Positions 1-9,384 of a stretch of DNA of 64,000 nt are shown piece after piece (position 1 is the first letter of the stretch; the number at the start of each line of letters is the position of its first letter). Below the pieces are notes generated by a model, which searched no databases, was not told where the DNA came from, and was given only the letters and a program-made list of their open reading frames with translations. Where the stretch lies: the NCBI GenBank assembly GCA_963729215.1, contig CAVSND010000012.1:1-64000 (forward strand), written 5' to 3'. The DNA is from CAVQJU01 sp963729215. GTDB taxonomy: Bacteria > Acidobacteriota > Vicinamibacteria > Vicinamibacterales > CAVVIG01. The position numbers and the translations under genes were made by a program.

Positions 1-1154
1 GGCGGCGTCAGGCCCAGAATCTTCGCGGGATTGATCTTGAACAGCTTCGCCAGTTCCTGCTCGGTGAATCCGTTCGCACGCAGCACCTTCGCGCACTTGG
101 CGAGCGCATCGGGCTGAAAGACGGAGTTGATCTGGCCGGTATCGCTCGACACGAACGAGTGGTCGACGCCGGCGGCGCGAATACCCTCGACGTACTGCTT
201 CACCATCGGCGACGTCGGCTCCTGGTTCCCGAACTGCGACGTGAATTCCGCGTAGACTTCCGGTCCGAGCGCCACCGCTTCTTTGAGCTGCGCAAGCGAC
301 ATGTCGACGACGTCGAGCAGCGGGTGCGTGATGATGATGTGCTTGACGCCCGCCCTCACGGCCTCCTTGATCATCATCATGTCTTCTTCGGGCGAATTGT
401 GGCCCGTGGCCAGGATCAGATCGCCGTTGCTGTCGCGCGTCTTGGTCTCCGCAATGACCTTGATCGCCGCCTTCACCTCGGGCAGCAGCTCGCCGCCGTC
501 GCAGGGCTTCGGAAAGTTCGCCCAGAACAGACCGCCATTGGGACACCGCGCCACCGACACGAACGGCGGGTCGAAGTACGGGGCGCGCCGCGGCGCCAGG
601 GTCGTCATGTAGTTCCGCACCCGGTGCGAGCTGTTCTCCGAATCCCAGCTCGGCATCCAGACGATTCGCCCCCAGCCGCCCGCCATCTCGGCCATGTGGA
701 TGATCGACCAGGGGTTGACCTTCGGGCCCGTCGTGAAGTTCGACCCGACGCCGCCGAAGAATTCCATGTCGGGATGGAGCTTGCGCATGTAGTAGGCAAG
801 CCCGGCGCTCTGATCGAGATGCTCCTTGATGACGAAGCCGCGCATGCCGGCGGCCTTGGCCCGCGTATACAAGTCCAGCGCGTCGTCTGATCGCGCCGCC
901 TGGCCGTAGCTCGGCCCGTTGCTGTCGGGATCCTGGTGCGCATGCATGTCGATCCCGCCGTTCTGGATGGCGGGGTCGGTGATGACCGGATCGCTCAGCT
1001 TCATCGCCGGTCCTCGACCGCGACCTTCACCACGTGCCTGCGGAGCGCCGGGAAGGGTTCCTGCCTGCCCCGCAACGAGCACGCCCGCCGTAATGATGGC
1101 TGCAACGGCGGCCACCACGGTCGCGGTGATCTGATGTCTTGGCCCGACACTCAT
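1..1154 (-). CDS. DUF6282-type amidohydrolase-like metal-dependent hydrolase (C-terminus cut by window edge)
   Basis: About 384 codons read from an ATG at 1154 and run off the left edge. The product starts with a hydrophobic export signal (about residues 5-30, ending near AGQ), then a glycine/arginine-rich linker and a TIM-barrel hydrolase body. The metal-site region GGIDMHAHQD is followed by HNSPEEDMMMIKEAVRAG, ITHPLLDVVDM and, near the edge, SFVSSDTGQINS; the last visible residues, KINPAKILGL, resemble the usual amidohydrolase C-terminus. This arrangement fits the DUF6282 family, whose substrates are unknown. A GGAGGAG box overlaps a first ATG at 1160 and sits 6 nt before the ATG at 1154, so I prefer 1154. 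The export signal suggests a periplasmic enzyme. Family assignment is from remembered motifs. Confidence 0.75.
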   Translation of the reverse strand, partial: MSVGPRHQITATVVAAVAAIITAGVLVAGQAGTLPGAPQARGEGRGRGPAMKLSDPVITDPAIQNGGIDMHAHQDPDSNGPSYGQAARSDDALDLYTRAKAAGMRGFVIKEHLDQSAGLAYYMRKLHPDMEFFGGVGSNFTTGPKVNPWSIIHMAEMAGGWGRIVWMPSWDSENSSHRVRNYMTTLAPRRAPYFDPPFVSVARCPNGGLFWANFPKPCDGGELLPEVKAAIKVIAETKTRDSNGDLILATGHNSPEEDMMMIKEAVRAGVKHIIITHPLLDVVDMSLAQLKEAVALGPEVYAEFTSQFGNQEPTSPMVKQYVEGIRAAGVDHSFVSSDTGQINSVFQPDALAKCAKVLRANGFTEQELAKLFKINPAKILGLTP

Positions 1155-1194
1155 CGTCATCTCCTCCGTTGCAGCGTTTCTCACATGGGCGTAG

Positions 1195-1269
1195 CGTCCG
1201 CCTTCAGGCGGACGTTGCCGTCCGGCTAAAGCCGGACGCTACGTCGTTCAGGCAGGCCTGAAGGCCTGC
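1195..1269. repeat. Triple palindromic (REP-like) hairpin cluster
   Basis: Three perfect short hairpins lie back to back between two minus-strand genes: 1195-1214 (8-bp stem, loop TTCA), 1219-1238 (8-bp stem, loop TAAA) and 1252-1269 (8-bp stem, loop GA). The first two share the stem core CGTCCGSC. The cluster abuts the stop codon of the cupin gene at 1271-1273. It could serve as a bidirectional terminator or an mRNA-stabilising REP element. No poly-T tract follows, so a classical intrinsic terminator is not shown. Confidence 0.7.
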
Positions 1270-1270
1270 A

Positions 1271-2245
1271 CTACTTCGCGTAGTTGTCGTCCCAGCGGAT
1301 GTTGAGCCAGGCGACGACGCCGTCGACCGCCGAGAATCCGTGATTGAAATTGGACGGAATGAACATGACGTCGCCCACGGTGACCTTCTGGTTCACGCCC
1401 GTGCCCGGCACGGCCTTGCCGTCCTTGAGCTCGAAACCGCTATTGGCCGTTCCGCCACCTTCGAGAACGACCCAGGTGTCGATCGTCGTTGGATGGATTT
1501 CAGTCGACGGCGCCTTGATCCGCCGGATGTTCACGTTGAAGTGGCCGCCCTCGATCATGCGCAGCGTGCCCGCGTTGGCCGCCTCCATCTCCGCGCGGTA
1601 CGCGGTCAGCATCTCCGCCGGAATGGCCACCGAATGATCGGTCTGAGCGTAATCCTTCACCATCAAGCCACGCCCGCGTCCTCTTCCCTCAGGTGGCGCC
1701 GCGCCGGGGGCCGGGGGCGCGTTGCCTGCCCCGAGCTTCGCGTCCGCCGGCCAGTCGGTATCCCACCGGACGTTGAGCCAGGTGATATTGCCGTTCACGC
1801 CGCTGACCCCGTGCGGCAGGCCGGCGGGAATGAACTCCACGTCGCCGACCTTCAACGCGTGCGACTGGCCGCCGACGATCTTCCCGTTCTCGACCTTGCC
1901 GCCGGTCGTCAGCGTGCCGCCACCGTCGAGCACCACCCAGACGTCGACGGTCTTGGGGTGAATCAGCGCCGTCTCGGCGTTCCGGATCCGGCGGATGTTG
2001 ACGTTGAACTTGCCGCCCTCAATCATGCGAAGGGTCTGGAGCTTCTTGGCGTCCATGTCCTTCAAATACTCGGCGATCTTTTCCTTCGGAATCGAAATCG
2101 CGTGATCGAGCGGGGCCTTCTCGAGGATGACGGTCTGCCCCTCACCGCGGCCGCGCCCGCCCTCCTGCGCGCCGAGAGCCGGGCCCAGGGCGAGGAACGC
2201 GCCTACCGAACCGACGGCGATCAAGACGAGTGCTTGCCTTCGCAT
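1271..2245 (-). CDS. Secreted double-cupin protein
   Basis: A 324-residue protein with a signal peptide (residues 1-26, ending LGAQ). Two homologous halves follow (about 45-168 and 195-322). Each begins DHxxxIPxE, carries TLRMIEGGxFNVNIRRI, then IHPxTxDxWVVLxGGGT, xVGDVxFIPxxxxHG and finally WLNxRWD. This is an internally duplicated cupin fold: the histidine in IHP and the late histidine in PHG/NHG are candidate metal ligands. A Gly/Arg-rich linker joins the halves. Start ATG 2245 has GAGGAGAG upstream. The gene follows the TonB receptor gene with only a 9-nt gap, so the two are likely cotranscribed and the cupin may act on, or bind, the imported ligand (inference). Enzymatic activity is unknown. 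Confidence 0.85.
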   Translation of the reverse strand: MRRQALVLIAVGSVGAFLALGPALGAQEGGRGRGEGQTVILEKAPLDHAISIPKEKIAEYLKDMDAKKLQTLRMIEGGKFNVNIRRIRNAETALIHPKTVDVWVVLDGGGTLTTGGKVENGKIVGGQSHALKVGDVEFIPAGLPHGVSGVNGNITWLNVRWDTDWPADAKLGAGNAPPAPGAAPPEGRGRGRGLMVKDYAQTDHSVAIPAEMLTAYRAEMEAANAGTLRMIEGGHFNVNIRRIKAPSTEIHPTTIDTWVVLEGGGTANSGFELKDGKAVPGTGVNQKVTVGDVMFIPSNFNHGFSAVDGVVAWLNIRWDDNYAK

Positions 2246-2254
2246 GGTCTCTCC

Positions 2255-5200
2255 TCAGAAGTCGAACTGGAAGCTGAATTTCACCAGGCGTCCGTCGAGC
2301 ACCTGCGTCGGCTGGCGGAAGATACTGCCGGCGGTCGCCGAACCGAACGTCCCGTAGGTGCTGTTGTAGTTCACCACGGAGTTGAAGTTGAGCACATTAT
2401 AGAGGTCAATGTTGGCCTGGGCCCGCTTGCTGCCGAACCGGAAGATCTTGCCGGCGCGCAGGTCGAACTGATTCACGCGATCGCCGTACTGCGAGAACGG
2501 CGGCACGACGTTGACGGTCACGGTGGTGGCGCCGCCCGACAGCGGCCGGCCCAGGGACGGCTGAACCTGCGCGAGCGTGTACGTGACGTTCGCGTTATAG
2601 GTCGCTCCCGGGTTGGTCTGGAAGACGCCCGCGAGCTGCACGTCCCAGGGCAGGAGGTATGACGCGCTCATCTTCACGCGGTTCTGGAATGGCACTTTGA
2701 TGTTGCAGTTGAACAGCTGCTGCGGCGAGTCGACCACGAAGCAGTTGTTCTGGCGCGACCCCGCCGTGCCGCCGGCCGTCGTACCGGTCTGCACCGCGGT
2801 ACCGATGTTCCACCCGCCCGTGACCGTGAGCTTCTGGAGCCGCGCGTTCACCGAGACATCGACGCCGTCGTAGATCTCGGTCTGCTTGCCGTAGTTCGAG
2901 ACGTTCGTGACGATGCTCTGATTCTGGCCGAACTTGTTCGGGTTCAAGTCGTACAACCCGCAGAGCTGCTGGCCGCTGACCGAGCCGAGCCTCGGATCGG
3001 TCGGCGCCGTGACGCAGGTACTGACTGTAATCGGTCGGCGCCACCAGCGTGTTGTCGAGCACGTAGAAGTTCCCGTACGTCGTGTGATAGTAGCCCATGC
3101 TCATCTGGACTCTCGACGTGACTTCCCGCTCGACCGAGACGCCGCTCTGCCACATGTACGGCCGCTTGCCCCATCCGGTCACCCAGTTCGGGTCCGGCGT
3201 GTTGGTCACGACCAGCCCGCCGAAGTTCGCGTTCGCCATCGCGCCGCACTCGCCATTGAGCGTCGTCAGCTTGAGGTTGCAGTCGGGAAAGAAGTTGCCG
3301 TTGTTGTCGGCCCAGGAACGCGTGGTGCTGTTCACGGACGCGTTGGCCGGATCGAAGAAGTTCGCGATCCCGGTCGTGTTGGAGAGCACGTAGCGGTTGA
3401 TGCCGGCCTTGACCGCGGTCTTGCCGTCGCCGAACGGATCCCACGCGATGCCGAACCGCGGGTTGAGATCCTTCCAGTTCGGCACGTTGTCGATGGCGGC
3501 GAAGCTGCGCGCCGGCACGAGCGGACCCGCCGGCTCGTTGATCGCCGGGACCGATTCGTGCACCCAGTCGAGCCGGAGCCCGGCGTTGATCGTGAAGCGT
3601 CCCGCCCGCCACTGGTCCTGGACGAAGAGGCCGAGATCCGGATTCAGCTGATCGAGCGTGTACGTCGGCGCCGCGAACTGCGTCAGCGAACGCGGCACGC
3701 CGGCGTTGAAGCTGTACGACACCGGCAGACCATTCACCTGGCCGGGCGCGCGGTCGAAGTAGGTGCTGTGTCCGCCGTTGAGCCCATACATCCAGAAGAT
3801 GCCGGTCTTGAGGCTGTGAGCGCCCGTCACATAGGAGGCGTTGAATCGGCCGTTGGTCTGGTGCGACAGGGCCATGTTCCTGTTGCCGACGCCGTTGTAC
3901 GTGTAGCCGAAGCTGGTGTCGTTGATCGAGACGTTGTTGACGATGCCGCCGCCGCATGACTCGTAGTCGCTCAGGAAGAGGTCGCTGCCGAATCCGCCGA
4001 AGTCGAACTTGCTGATGGTCGCTCCCGCGTCGAGCAGGAGTTTCGGCGATTGCGGCCGCGTCCAGGTGCCTTGCAGGACCGACTGCGTCTGACAGTAGCC
4101 CGCGTTCGCCTCGTTCTTGATCGTGCCGGTCTCGAGCTGGCCGGTCAGCTGATCCTGGAAGTTGCGCTGGCGATCGTACGAGACCGTGAACTTGTCCTTC
4201 TCGCTCGGCTTCACCGTGAAGCGGATTCCGCCTCCCCGATCGACTTCCCCTGGGTAAATCGGGTTGTTGAGGTCCGCCGCGTACCGCCACGAGGCGGCCG
4301 ACGCGCCGATCGTGCGGGCGGCGATATTGGCGTCGGCATACAGGTTCGCCACGCCCGTCGTCGTGCCCCAGCCGCGCGCCGACCCGAAGAACCAGATGCG
4401 ATCCTTCTTGATCGGGCCGCCGAACGCGCCGTTGACGTCGTACACCTTCCGGTACCGAGTTGACCGACGTCAGGCCCTGGCTCTGCAGCTCGGAGGTGAG
4501 ATTGTTGCTCTGGAGTCCGCTGCCGGTGCCCGCGAAGAAGACGGCGCCCGAGAATCTGTTGCCGCCGTCTTTCGGAAGCATGTTCACCTGCGCGCCGCCG
4601 TACTCGGTACTGCGCCGAGCCGAGCGACCCGGTATCGATGAGCGTTTCCTCCGCGCCGAGCGGGTTGATGTAGTAGCCGCGTCCCGTGCCCTCGAGGGAC
4701 GGAATGAACAACGTCGCGGGCGCGATCGGCGGCCCGATGCCCGGGGTCAGCGCGTTGTAGCGCATGCCGTCCTGCAGCAGCCGCGCATCGTAGGTCTTGC
4801 TGCCGTGCACCGACAAGCGGACGGATCGCTCGCCCTTGCTGCCGCCGACGTCCTGCGCGTTGGGCGGCTGGACGACCGAGGGCATCAGGGCCGCGATGCC
4901 CAGCAGGCTCTTCGCCGTCGGCACCGCGTCGAGCTGCTCTTTCGAGAACGTGCGCTGCTGCGACACGTTCTGCGTGTCGACGAGCGGCGTGCTGCCCGAG
5001 ACGGTCACGGTTTCCTGAATGGCGCCGACCCCGAGCACGGCGTTGATGGTCGCGGTGAAATTCGGCGCCAGCTCCAGGCCGTCGCGCTTGAAGGTGTTGA
5101 AGCCCGTCAACGTGAAGGTGACGGTGTAGGTGCCGGGACGCAGCTCGATGATCTTGTACTCGCCGTTGGCATCGGTGGTCGTCGAGCGGGTCTTCTCGAT

Positions 5201-5368
5201 GAGGGCCGGACTCGACGCTTCGACGGTGACACCCGGGAGCACGGCGCCCGAGCTGTCCTTGGCGGTCCCGGCGATGGAGCCGCTGCTGGTGCCTTGCGCA
5301 CTCAGCAGGGCGGGAAGGAACAACAGCCCTGCCCAGGCGAGGATGGTGCCGAAAACGAGTCGTCTCAT
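2255..5368 (-). CDS. Oar-like TonB-dependent receptor with N-terminal carboxypeptidase regulatory-like domain (three frameshifts)
   Basis: The start ATG at 5368 has GGAAG upstream and begins a clear signal peptide (MRRLVFGTILAWAGLLFLP, cleavage after LLSAQ). Residues about 30-115 are a carboxypeptidase regulatory-like beta-sandwich (GSIAGTAKDSSGAVLPGVTV, DANGEYKIIELRPGTYTV). A plug domain follows (ETVTVSGSTPLVDT, SKEQLDAVPT), then VNMLPKDGGNRFSG and a long beta-barrel. The last residues, FSFQFDF, end in the aromatic typical of outer-membrane barrels. Full length would be about 1038 residues, normal for Oar-like receptors. The frame is broken near 4606, 4452 and 3017. Each break is repaired by deleting one base beside a GTAC (for example SAQY + EYGGAQVNM), so I judge them likely consensus errors. 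Ligand unknown; large substrates such as oligosaccharides are usual for the group. Confidence 0.85.
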
Positions 5369-5709
5369 CGAATGGCTTCCCTGGCAGACGGCGCACGCAA
5401 TTCGTCGCAACATCACCGGACCTCCCCCTCGTAACTGGACGCGATCGAGTCGGCTGGACGCACGGTCGGCGGAATCAGAGAGTGCCGATGCGGCTCCGCC
5501 GCGCACCAGAAGCGAGCGTGATATTAGCGGCGGTCCCCGACCGTCCGCCGGCCGCATTTGTCATCAATTGTTATTGCGTGCTGTCCGCATGCAGATTGTT
5601 GGAGTTCCGTCCAATCCGGCTCCGTTTTGACGTGCGAGAGGCGCGCCTGGCGGCGCACAGCGGGGGTTGCGCTTCCCCAGGGCCTGGGCGGGCGGCATAA
5701 TGTCGCGAA
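5369..5709. other. Divergent intergenic region between receptor and SDR genes
   Basis: This 341-bp stretch separates the minus-strand receptor operon from the plus-strand SDR gene and must hold both promoters. A locally AT-richer patch (about 5556-5600) is the best place to look for the receptor promoter. I could not identify convincing -35/-10 pairs or an operator, and no gene is supported here: the frame open upstream of 5368 lacks coding features and a good ribosome site. Confidence 0.4.
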
Positions 5710-6728
5710 ATGGCCAAACAGAGGTCCTTCCTCGATAAGCCGCTCGCGGGCCGGAAGCCACTCGCGGGACGTGTGGCCCTCGTGGCCGGAGCGACGCGCG
5801 GCGCGGGCCGCGGCATCGCGCGCGCGCTCGGCGAAGCCGGCGCGACCGTCTACTGCACGGGACGAAGCGTCAAAGGCAAGCCATCGCCATATGGACGGCC
5901 GGAGACCATCGATGAGACGGCGGCAATCATCAAGGCCGCCGGCGGCACGGCGATCGCGCTGCGCGTCGATCACACGAGCGAGTCCGAGGTGAAGGCGCTG
6001 TTCCGGCGCATCCAGCGCGCCCACAAGCGCATCGACATCGTCGTCGACAGCGTGGCGGGCGAAGACCCGCTGATGAAAACCTACGGCTTCCTCTGGCAGG
6101 CGGATCCGGCCAAGGCCGATGCGATCTTCCGGCAGGCCCTCACAACGCGCATCATCACGGCGAAGCACGCCGCGCTCGCGATGATGCCCGCTAAACGCGG
6201 GCTGATCGTCGAAATCACGGAAAACGACATGATGGGCGGCGGAGGGAATCCCGATGGCGCAGGTGGTCAAGGCGGCGCAGAAGGTGCTCCCGCTTTTCTG
6301 GGCCGCCGAGCTCGCACCGCATGGAGTGGCCGTCATGGCCGTCACGCCCGGCTTCCTGCGTTCGGAATCGATGCTGCAGCATTTCGGGGTCACCGAGGAC
6401 AACTGGCGCGAAGGCAGGGAAGAAAGATTCGAACTTCCTGCAGTCCGAATCGCCGCTGTTCGTGGGACGCGCGGTCGCCGCGCTGGCGGCGGACCCGAAG
6501 ATGCGAGACCGCACGGGCATGCTCTGGAGTTCCTGGGAGCTTTCGCGCGACTACGGATTTACCGACTACGATGGCCGTCGCCCCGATTGGGGCCGCCACA
6601 AGATCGATTTCTCCGAATTCCCGCCGGCGTGGATGGATCTGTTCCGCACGGGCGCCGATCTGGAGATCAAGTGGTTGACGACGGTCGCGGCAAGGGCGAG
6701 GAAGTTCAGGGCAAAGATACCGTCCTGA
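5710..6728 (+). CDS. SDR family oxidoreductase (two frameshifts)
   Basis: Starts ATG 5710 (MAKQRSFLDKPLAGR). The Rossmann nucleotide-binding motif is VALVAGATRGAGRGIARALG (about residues 22-41); CTGRS after the second strand suggests NADP preference. IDIVVDSVAGEDPLM and TPGFLRSESMLQHFGVTED are characteristic of a DHRS1-like SDR subgroup. Two extra bases, near 6253 and 6416, break the frame. After correction the text reads EITENDMMGGGGNP + MAQVVKAAQK, then WREG + GKKDSNFLQSES, and runs on to a stop at 6728. The expected catalytic Tyr of YxxxK is not present in the corrected reading (the position four before the Lys is Ala). It may act on an unusual substrate or be catalytically divergent. Confidence 0.75.
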
Positions 6729-6749
6729 GACCGGTTGAATTCACGCCTT

Positions 6750-7127
6750 ATGGGCAAGAGAACACCGCTCACCTTCGACATGGTTCTGGAGATCGGAGCG
6801 AAGCTGCCCGGAACCGAGGCTGCCACCGCGTACGGATCTCCGGCGCTGAAGGTCAACGGGCGGATGTACGCGTGCGTCGCGATCAACAAGGCCGCCGAGC
6901 CAAACTCTCTTGTCGTGTATGTCGCCGATTTCGAACAGCGCGACGCGCTGCTGGCGGAAGCGCCTGGCACTTACTACGTGAAGCCACACTACGAGGCGTA
7001 TCCGGTGGTCCTGGTGCGCCTCGCGAATGTGACGCGTGACGCGCTCGAGGACCTGCTCCGCGGGGCGCATCGCATCGTCAGCCGCAGGCCCCCGGCGCGC
7101 CGAGGCTCAAGAAAGAGGCGGCGCTGA
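6750..7127 (+). CDS. MmcQ/YjbR-like protein
   Basis: About 125 residues from ATG 6750 (MGKRTPLTFDMVLEIGAKLP). An upstream in-frame TTG at 6735 would add five residues and has no better ribosome site. The pattern LTFDMVLEIGAKLPG, then AYGSPALKVNGRMYAC, then a middle TYYVKPHYEAYPVVLVRL, and a basic tail (RRPPARRGSRKRRR) match the YjbR/MmcQ fold, a small CyaY-like domain family suggested to bind DNA but without a proven general function. Cytoplasmic. It follows the SDR gene by 21 bp and may share its transcript. Intact. Confidence 0.7.
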   Translation: MGKRTPLTFDMVLEIGAKLPGTEAATAYGSPALKVNGRMYACVAINKAAEPNSLVVYVADFEQRDALLAEAPGTYYVKPHYEAYPVVLVRLANVTRDALEDLLRGAHRIVSRRPPARRGSRKRRR

Positions 7128-7272
7128 AGATCGCAGGGCCCTTCCCCCTCTTGACCGTCGCCTGACGTTCCTCGCATCGGCACGCCGAATGCATCTGCAG
7201 GCGCTGTAGCGCTCGTAATCGGTATCGCGACTGCCCAAAGCCGATTTGGATGCGCCATCGAGGGGTACTTGT

Positions 7273-7629
7273 ATGAAGAGACTACTGCTGCTTCCAGCGG
7301 GGCTGCTCATCGTTGCGAGCGTCGTGAACGGCGCCCAGAATCAGCCTGCCGCATCCGACCCGCAGTCGAAGGCGGCCGGTGAACGGCCGATGATGGCGTC
7401 GATGCGAGCCGAAGATGCAAAGCTCGACGATCTCGTCGCCCAGCTGAACGCGGCGCGGGGCGACGAGCGTCTCGACAAGCTGATCGCCGTCGTGAGGGAG
7501 CTCGTCGCGGACAGAAAGCGCATGCATGACGGGATGGCCGGCCGGGGAGCGATGATGATGAAGCCGACAGAGACTGCGCCGGGCGCAGGCGCTGCCGATC
7601 CCGCGAATCATTCGGAACACGGCAAGTGA
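7273..7629 (+). CDS. Small exported protein, function unknown
   Basis: A 118-residue product from ATG 7273, chosen over an in-frame start at 7246 because GAGGGG precedes it and the signal peptide MKRLLLLPAGLLIVASVVNG starts there. After the signal the protein is charged and helical (KLDDLVAQLNAARGDERLDK, VVRELVADRKRMHDGM) with a Met/Gly-rich segment and a C-terminal NHSEHGK that could bind metal weakly. No family recognised. Probably periplasmic. Confidence 0.65.
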   Translation: MKRLLLLPAGLLIVASVVNGAQNQPAASDPQSKAAGERPMMASMRAEDAKLDDLVAQLNAARGDERLDKLIAVVRELVADRKRMHDGMAGRGAMMMKPTETAPGAGAADPANHSEHGK

Positions 7630-7783
7630 GCGGCGTCCCCCACCGGTGTCTCGACGTCATGTGATGGCGGGCGCCGGTGGTCGTGACATATCGCATGTCG
7701 AACGACCACGAGATGGAAGAGCCGCTCAGGCAGCGGCGATCAGACCTGAGTGGCTGCCCGACAGGGGTAGCGCGACGTACAGC

Positions 7784-8233
7784 CTACGCGTGGGCGTGCT
7801 GCACGACGCGGATATGGACATCGACCTGACAGGGAGCATTGAGCGAGTTCGCGATCAGGCAGGTCTGCTCGGCACGGAGGAGAAGCCGTCGCGCCAGCTC
7901 TTCACTTATGCCATCAGGAATGGCGAGTGACACCTGAAGCGCGAACCCGGTGAACCGGGTGACATGGTCCACCCGATCCAGGGTTCCTGTGGTTTCGCAC
8001 GTCATGGAGAGCCACGGCAGCCTGGAGACCTTCGCGATCCCGCGGAACGTGAGAACGAAGCAATCAGCCACGGCTGCGACCACGAGTGTTTCGGGCGACC
8101 AGCGATCGCCAGGCCCGTCGAATTCCGCAGGCGGAAGGGACGCCAGCCGTGGAAGTCCCGGGCCTCCCAGCGCAACATCGCCATCCGGCACAGCGGCCGC
8201 TGAAATCACGTAGCGGTGTGGAAACGCCCGCAT
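7784..8233 (-). CDS. OsmC/Ohr family peroxide-resistance-type protein
   Basis: A 149-residue cytoplasmic protein. It has the OsmC core SPETLVVAAVADCFVLTF with the first redox cysteine at residue 58 and the second at residue 125 (LLRAEQTCLIANSLN). In OsmC/Ohr enzymes these two thiols reduce organic hydroperoxides. The start at 8233 has GGGAGGA shortly upstream. Whether it is OsmC, Ohr or a third subgroup cannot be decided from motifs alone; the early region (GGPGLPRLASLPPAEFDGPG) is unlike Ohr, so a general OsmC assignment is safer. Downstream neighbour of the 8257-8826 gene on the same strand, 23 bp apart. Confidence 0.88.
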   Translation of the reverse strand: MRAFPHRYVISAAAVPDGDVALGGPGLPRLASLPPAEFDGPGDRWSPETLVVAAVADCFVLTFRGIAKVSRLPWLSMTCETTGTLDRVDHVTRFTGFALQVSLAIPDGISEELARRLLLRAEQTCLIANSLNAPCQVDVHIRVVQHAHA

Positions 8234-8256
8234 GGCAGTCCTCCCATGTGCATCGA

Positions 8257-8826
8257 CTACGAAGCCTTCTTGAAGAAGTGCACGACCTTCTGCCCCTTTT
8301 CGTCCTTGAAGTAAATGACGACTCTGGTCGTGCCGGTCTGCGCCTGTTCGAGCTCGGCGGGAGCTTCCGCGGCCGCGCGCTCGGTCAGTTGAAACGTCTC
8401 GGTCCGGCCGTCGCCGAAGCGGACCGTGATTAGCTTCCGCCCCCGTTCGATGCGCACGACCCTGGCCTCGGTCACCTCGAACCCGGCATCGGCCACGCGA
8501 TCGATCTCTCGGACCGTCGGCTCTCCGCGCTCGATCGTGTAGTGAATCACCACCATGGCGCCTTCGTGCATTCCCTCGAGCGCCTCCGCGCCCGAATCCT
8601 GGCCGCCATGAACGACGAGATCTTTCGTGAAGTGATACGCGTGCTCCATGCCGTCAACCGTCGTCACGACGAGTTTGTTCACGCCCCGATAGAACGTCTT
8701 CATGGTGCCCTCGAGGGCCATGGTGCCGGTCTGTGGGACGACCGGTGTGGTTTGCGCGGCCAACGCCACGGGCGCGAGCGAGAGTCCGATTGATGCCAGC
8801 AACACACGCATTTGCCGCAGTGACAT
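8257..8826 (-). CDS. Periplasmic protein of unknown function
   Basis: A 189-residue product with a signal peptide (MRVLLASIGLSLAPVALAAQ, cleavage about residue 24). The mature part looks like two small beta-rich modules: LEGTMKTFYRGVNKLVVTTV...GMHEGAMVVIHYTIERGE and VTEARVVRIERGRKLITVRF...TRVVIYFKDEKGQKVVHFFK. The repeated pattern of a strand, a charged turn and another strand suggests small OB- or SH3-like barrels, but I recognise no named family. The start ATG 8826 has AGGTGAGG upstream. It lies between Hsp20 and OsmC on the same strand, so a stress-response context is plausible (inference). Confidence 0.7.
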   Translation of the reverse strand: MSLRQMRVLLASIGLSLAPVALAAQTTPVVPQTGTMALEGTMKTFYRGVNKLVVTTVDGMEHAYHFTKDLVVHGGQDSGAEALEGMHEGAMVVIHYTIERGEPTVREIDRVADAGFEVTEARVVRIERGRKLITVRFGDGRTETFQLTERAAAEAPAELEQAQTGTTRVVIYFKDEKGQKVVHFFKKAS

Positions 8827-8898
8827 ACAGGCCTCACCTATCCTTCGCCCCGCTTGGCCGTCGCAACTCCTTGCGACGGCCGGCCGGCGATTCTTACG

Positions 8899-9384
8899 TC
8901 ACGCCGCGTTGACTTGGACGCTCTTCGTCGCGCTCTCCGAGATGGGGGCGGTCACCCGCAGTATGCCGTTCTTGTACTCGGCCTTGGTGGTGTCCGGGTT
9001 GATCTTCTCCGGGAAGCGCACCGACCGAAACACGCGGCCGCGGCCGAATTCCGTCGAACGTACGGTGCCGGACTCGACTTTGTTCTCATGGCTGGATTCG
9101 GCCTTGATGAGCACCTCCTCCGGCGTGATTTGCACATCGATGTCCTTCGCCTCGAGTCCAGGCAACGCGGCCAACAGTTCGAACTGCCCGTCCTTCTGAC
9201 GAAGCTCCACGGCGGGCCTCGAGACGAGCTCGCGTTCCGCGCTCAGCCAGTTCGCCAGGGCATCGCCCCAGCTTTCGCCGTTTCGAAACAGCTCGTGGGC
9301 GCGCTGACTGATGGCCTGGTGCAGTCGGTCCAGTTCGTCGAGAATCGTTCCGGTCTTCTTCACGGCGATTTCGCTTCTTGCCAT
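8899..9384 (-). CDS. Hsp20/alpha-crystallin small heat-shock protein
   Basis: 161 residues from ATG 9384, which has a strong GGAGGAAG ribosome site; the longer in-frame start at 9432 lacks one. The alpha-crystallin domain spans about residues 55-150: VELRQKDGQFELLAALPGLE, DIDVQITPEEVLIKAES, GRGRVFRSVRFPEKINPD and the family signature AEYKNGILRVTAP. The N-terminal arm (DELDRLHQAISQRAHELF) is helical. ATP-independent holdase forming oligomers in the cytoplasm. The DUF2934-like arm preceding the crystallin core is common in Acidobacteria-type Hsp20s (from memory). Confidence 0.92.
   Translation of the reverse strand: MARSEIAVKKTGTILDELDRLHQAISQRAHELFRNGESWGDALANWLSAERELVSRPAVELRQKDGQFELLAALPGLEAKDIDVQITPEEVLIKAESSHENKVESGTVRSTEFGRGRVFRSVRFPEKINPDTTKAEYKNGILRVTAPISESATKSVQVNAA

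Noticed and set aside
1340..2662. Long plus-strand frame opposite the cupin and receptor genes
   Set aside because: High GC leaves long antisense frames; composition is His/Arg-rich and no domain is visible. Many similar antisense frames across the window were dropped for the same reason.
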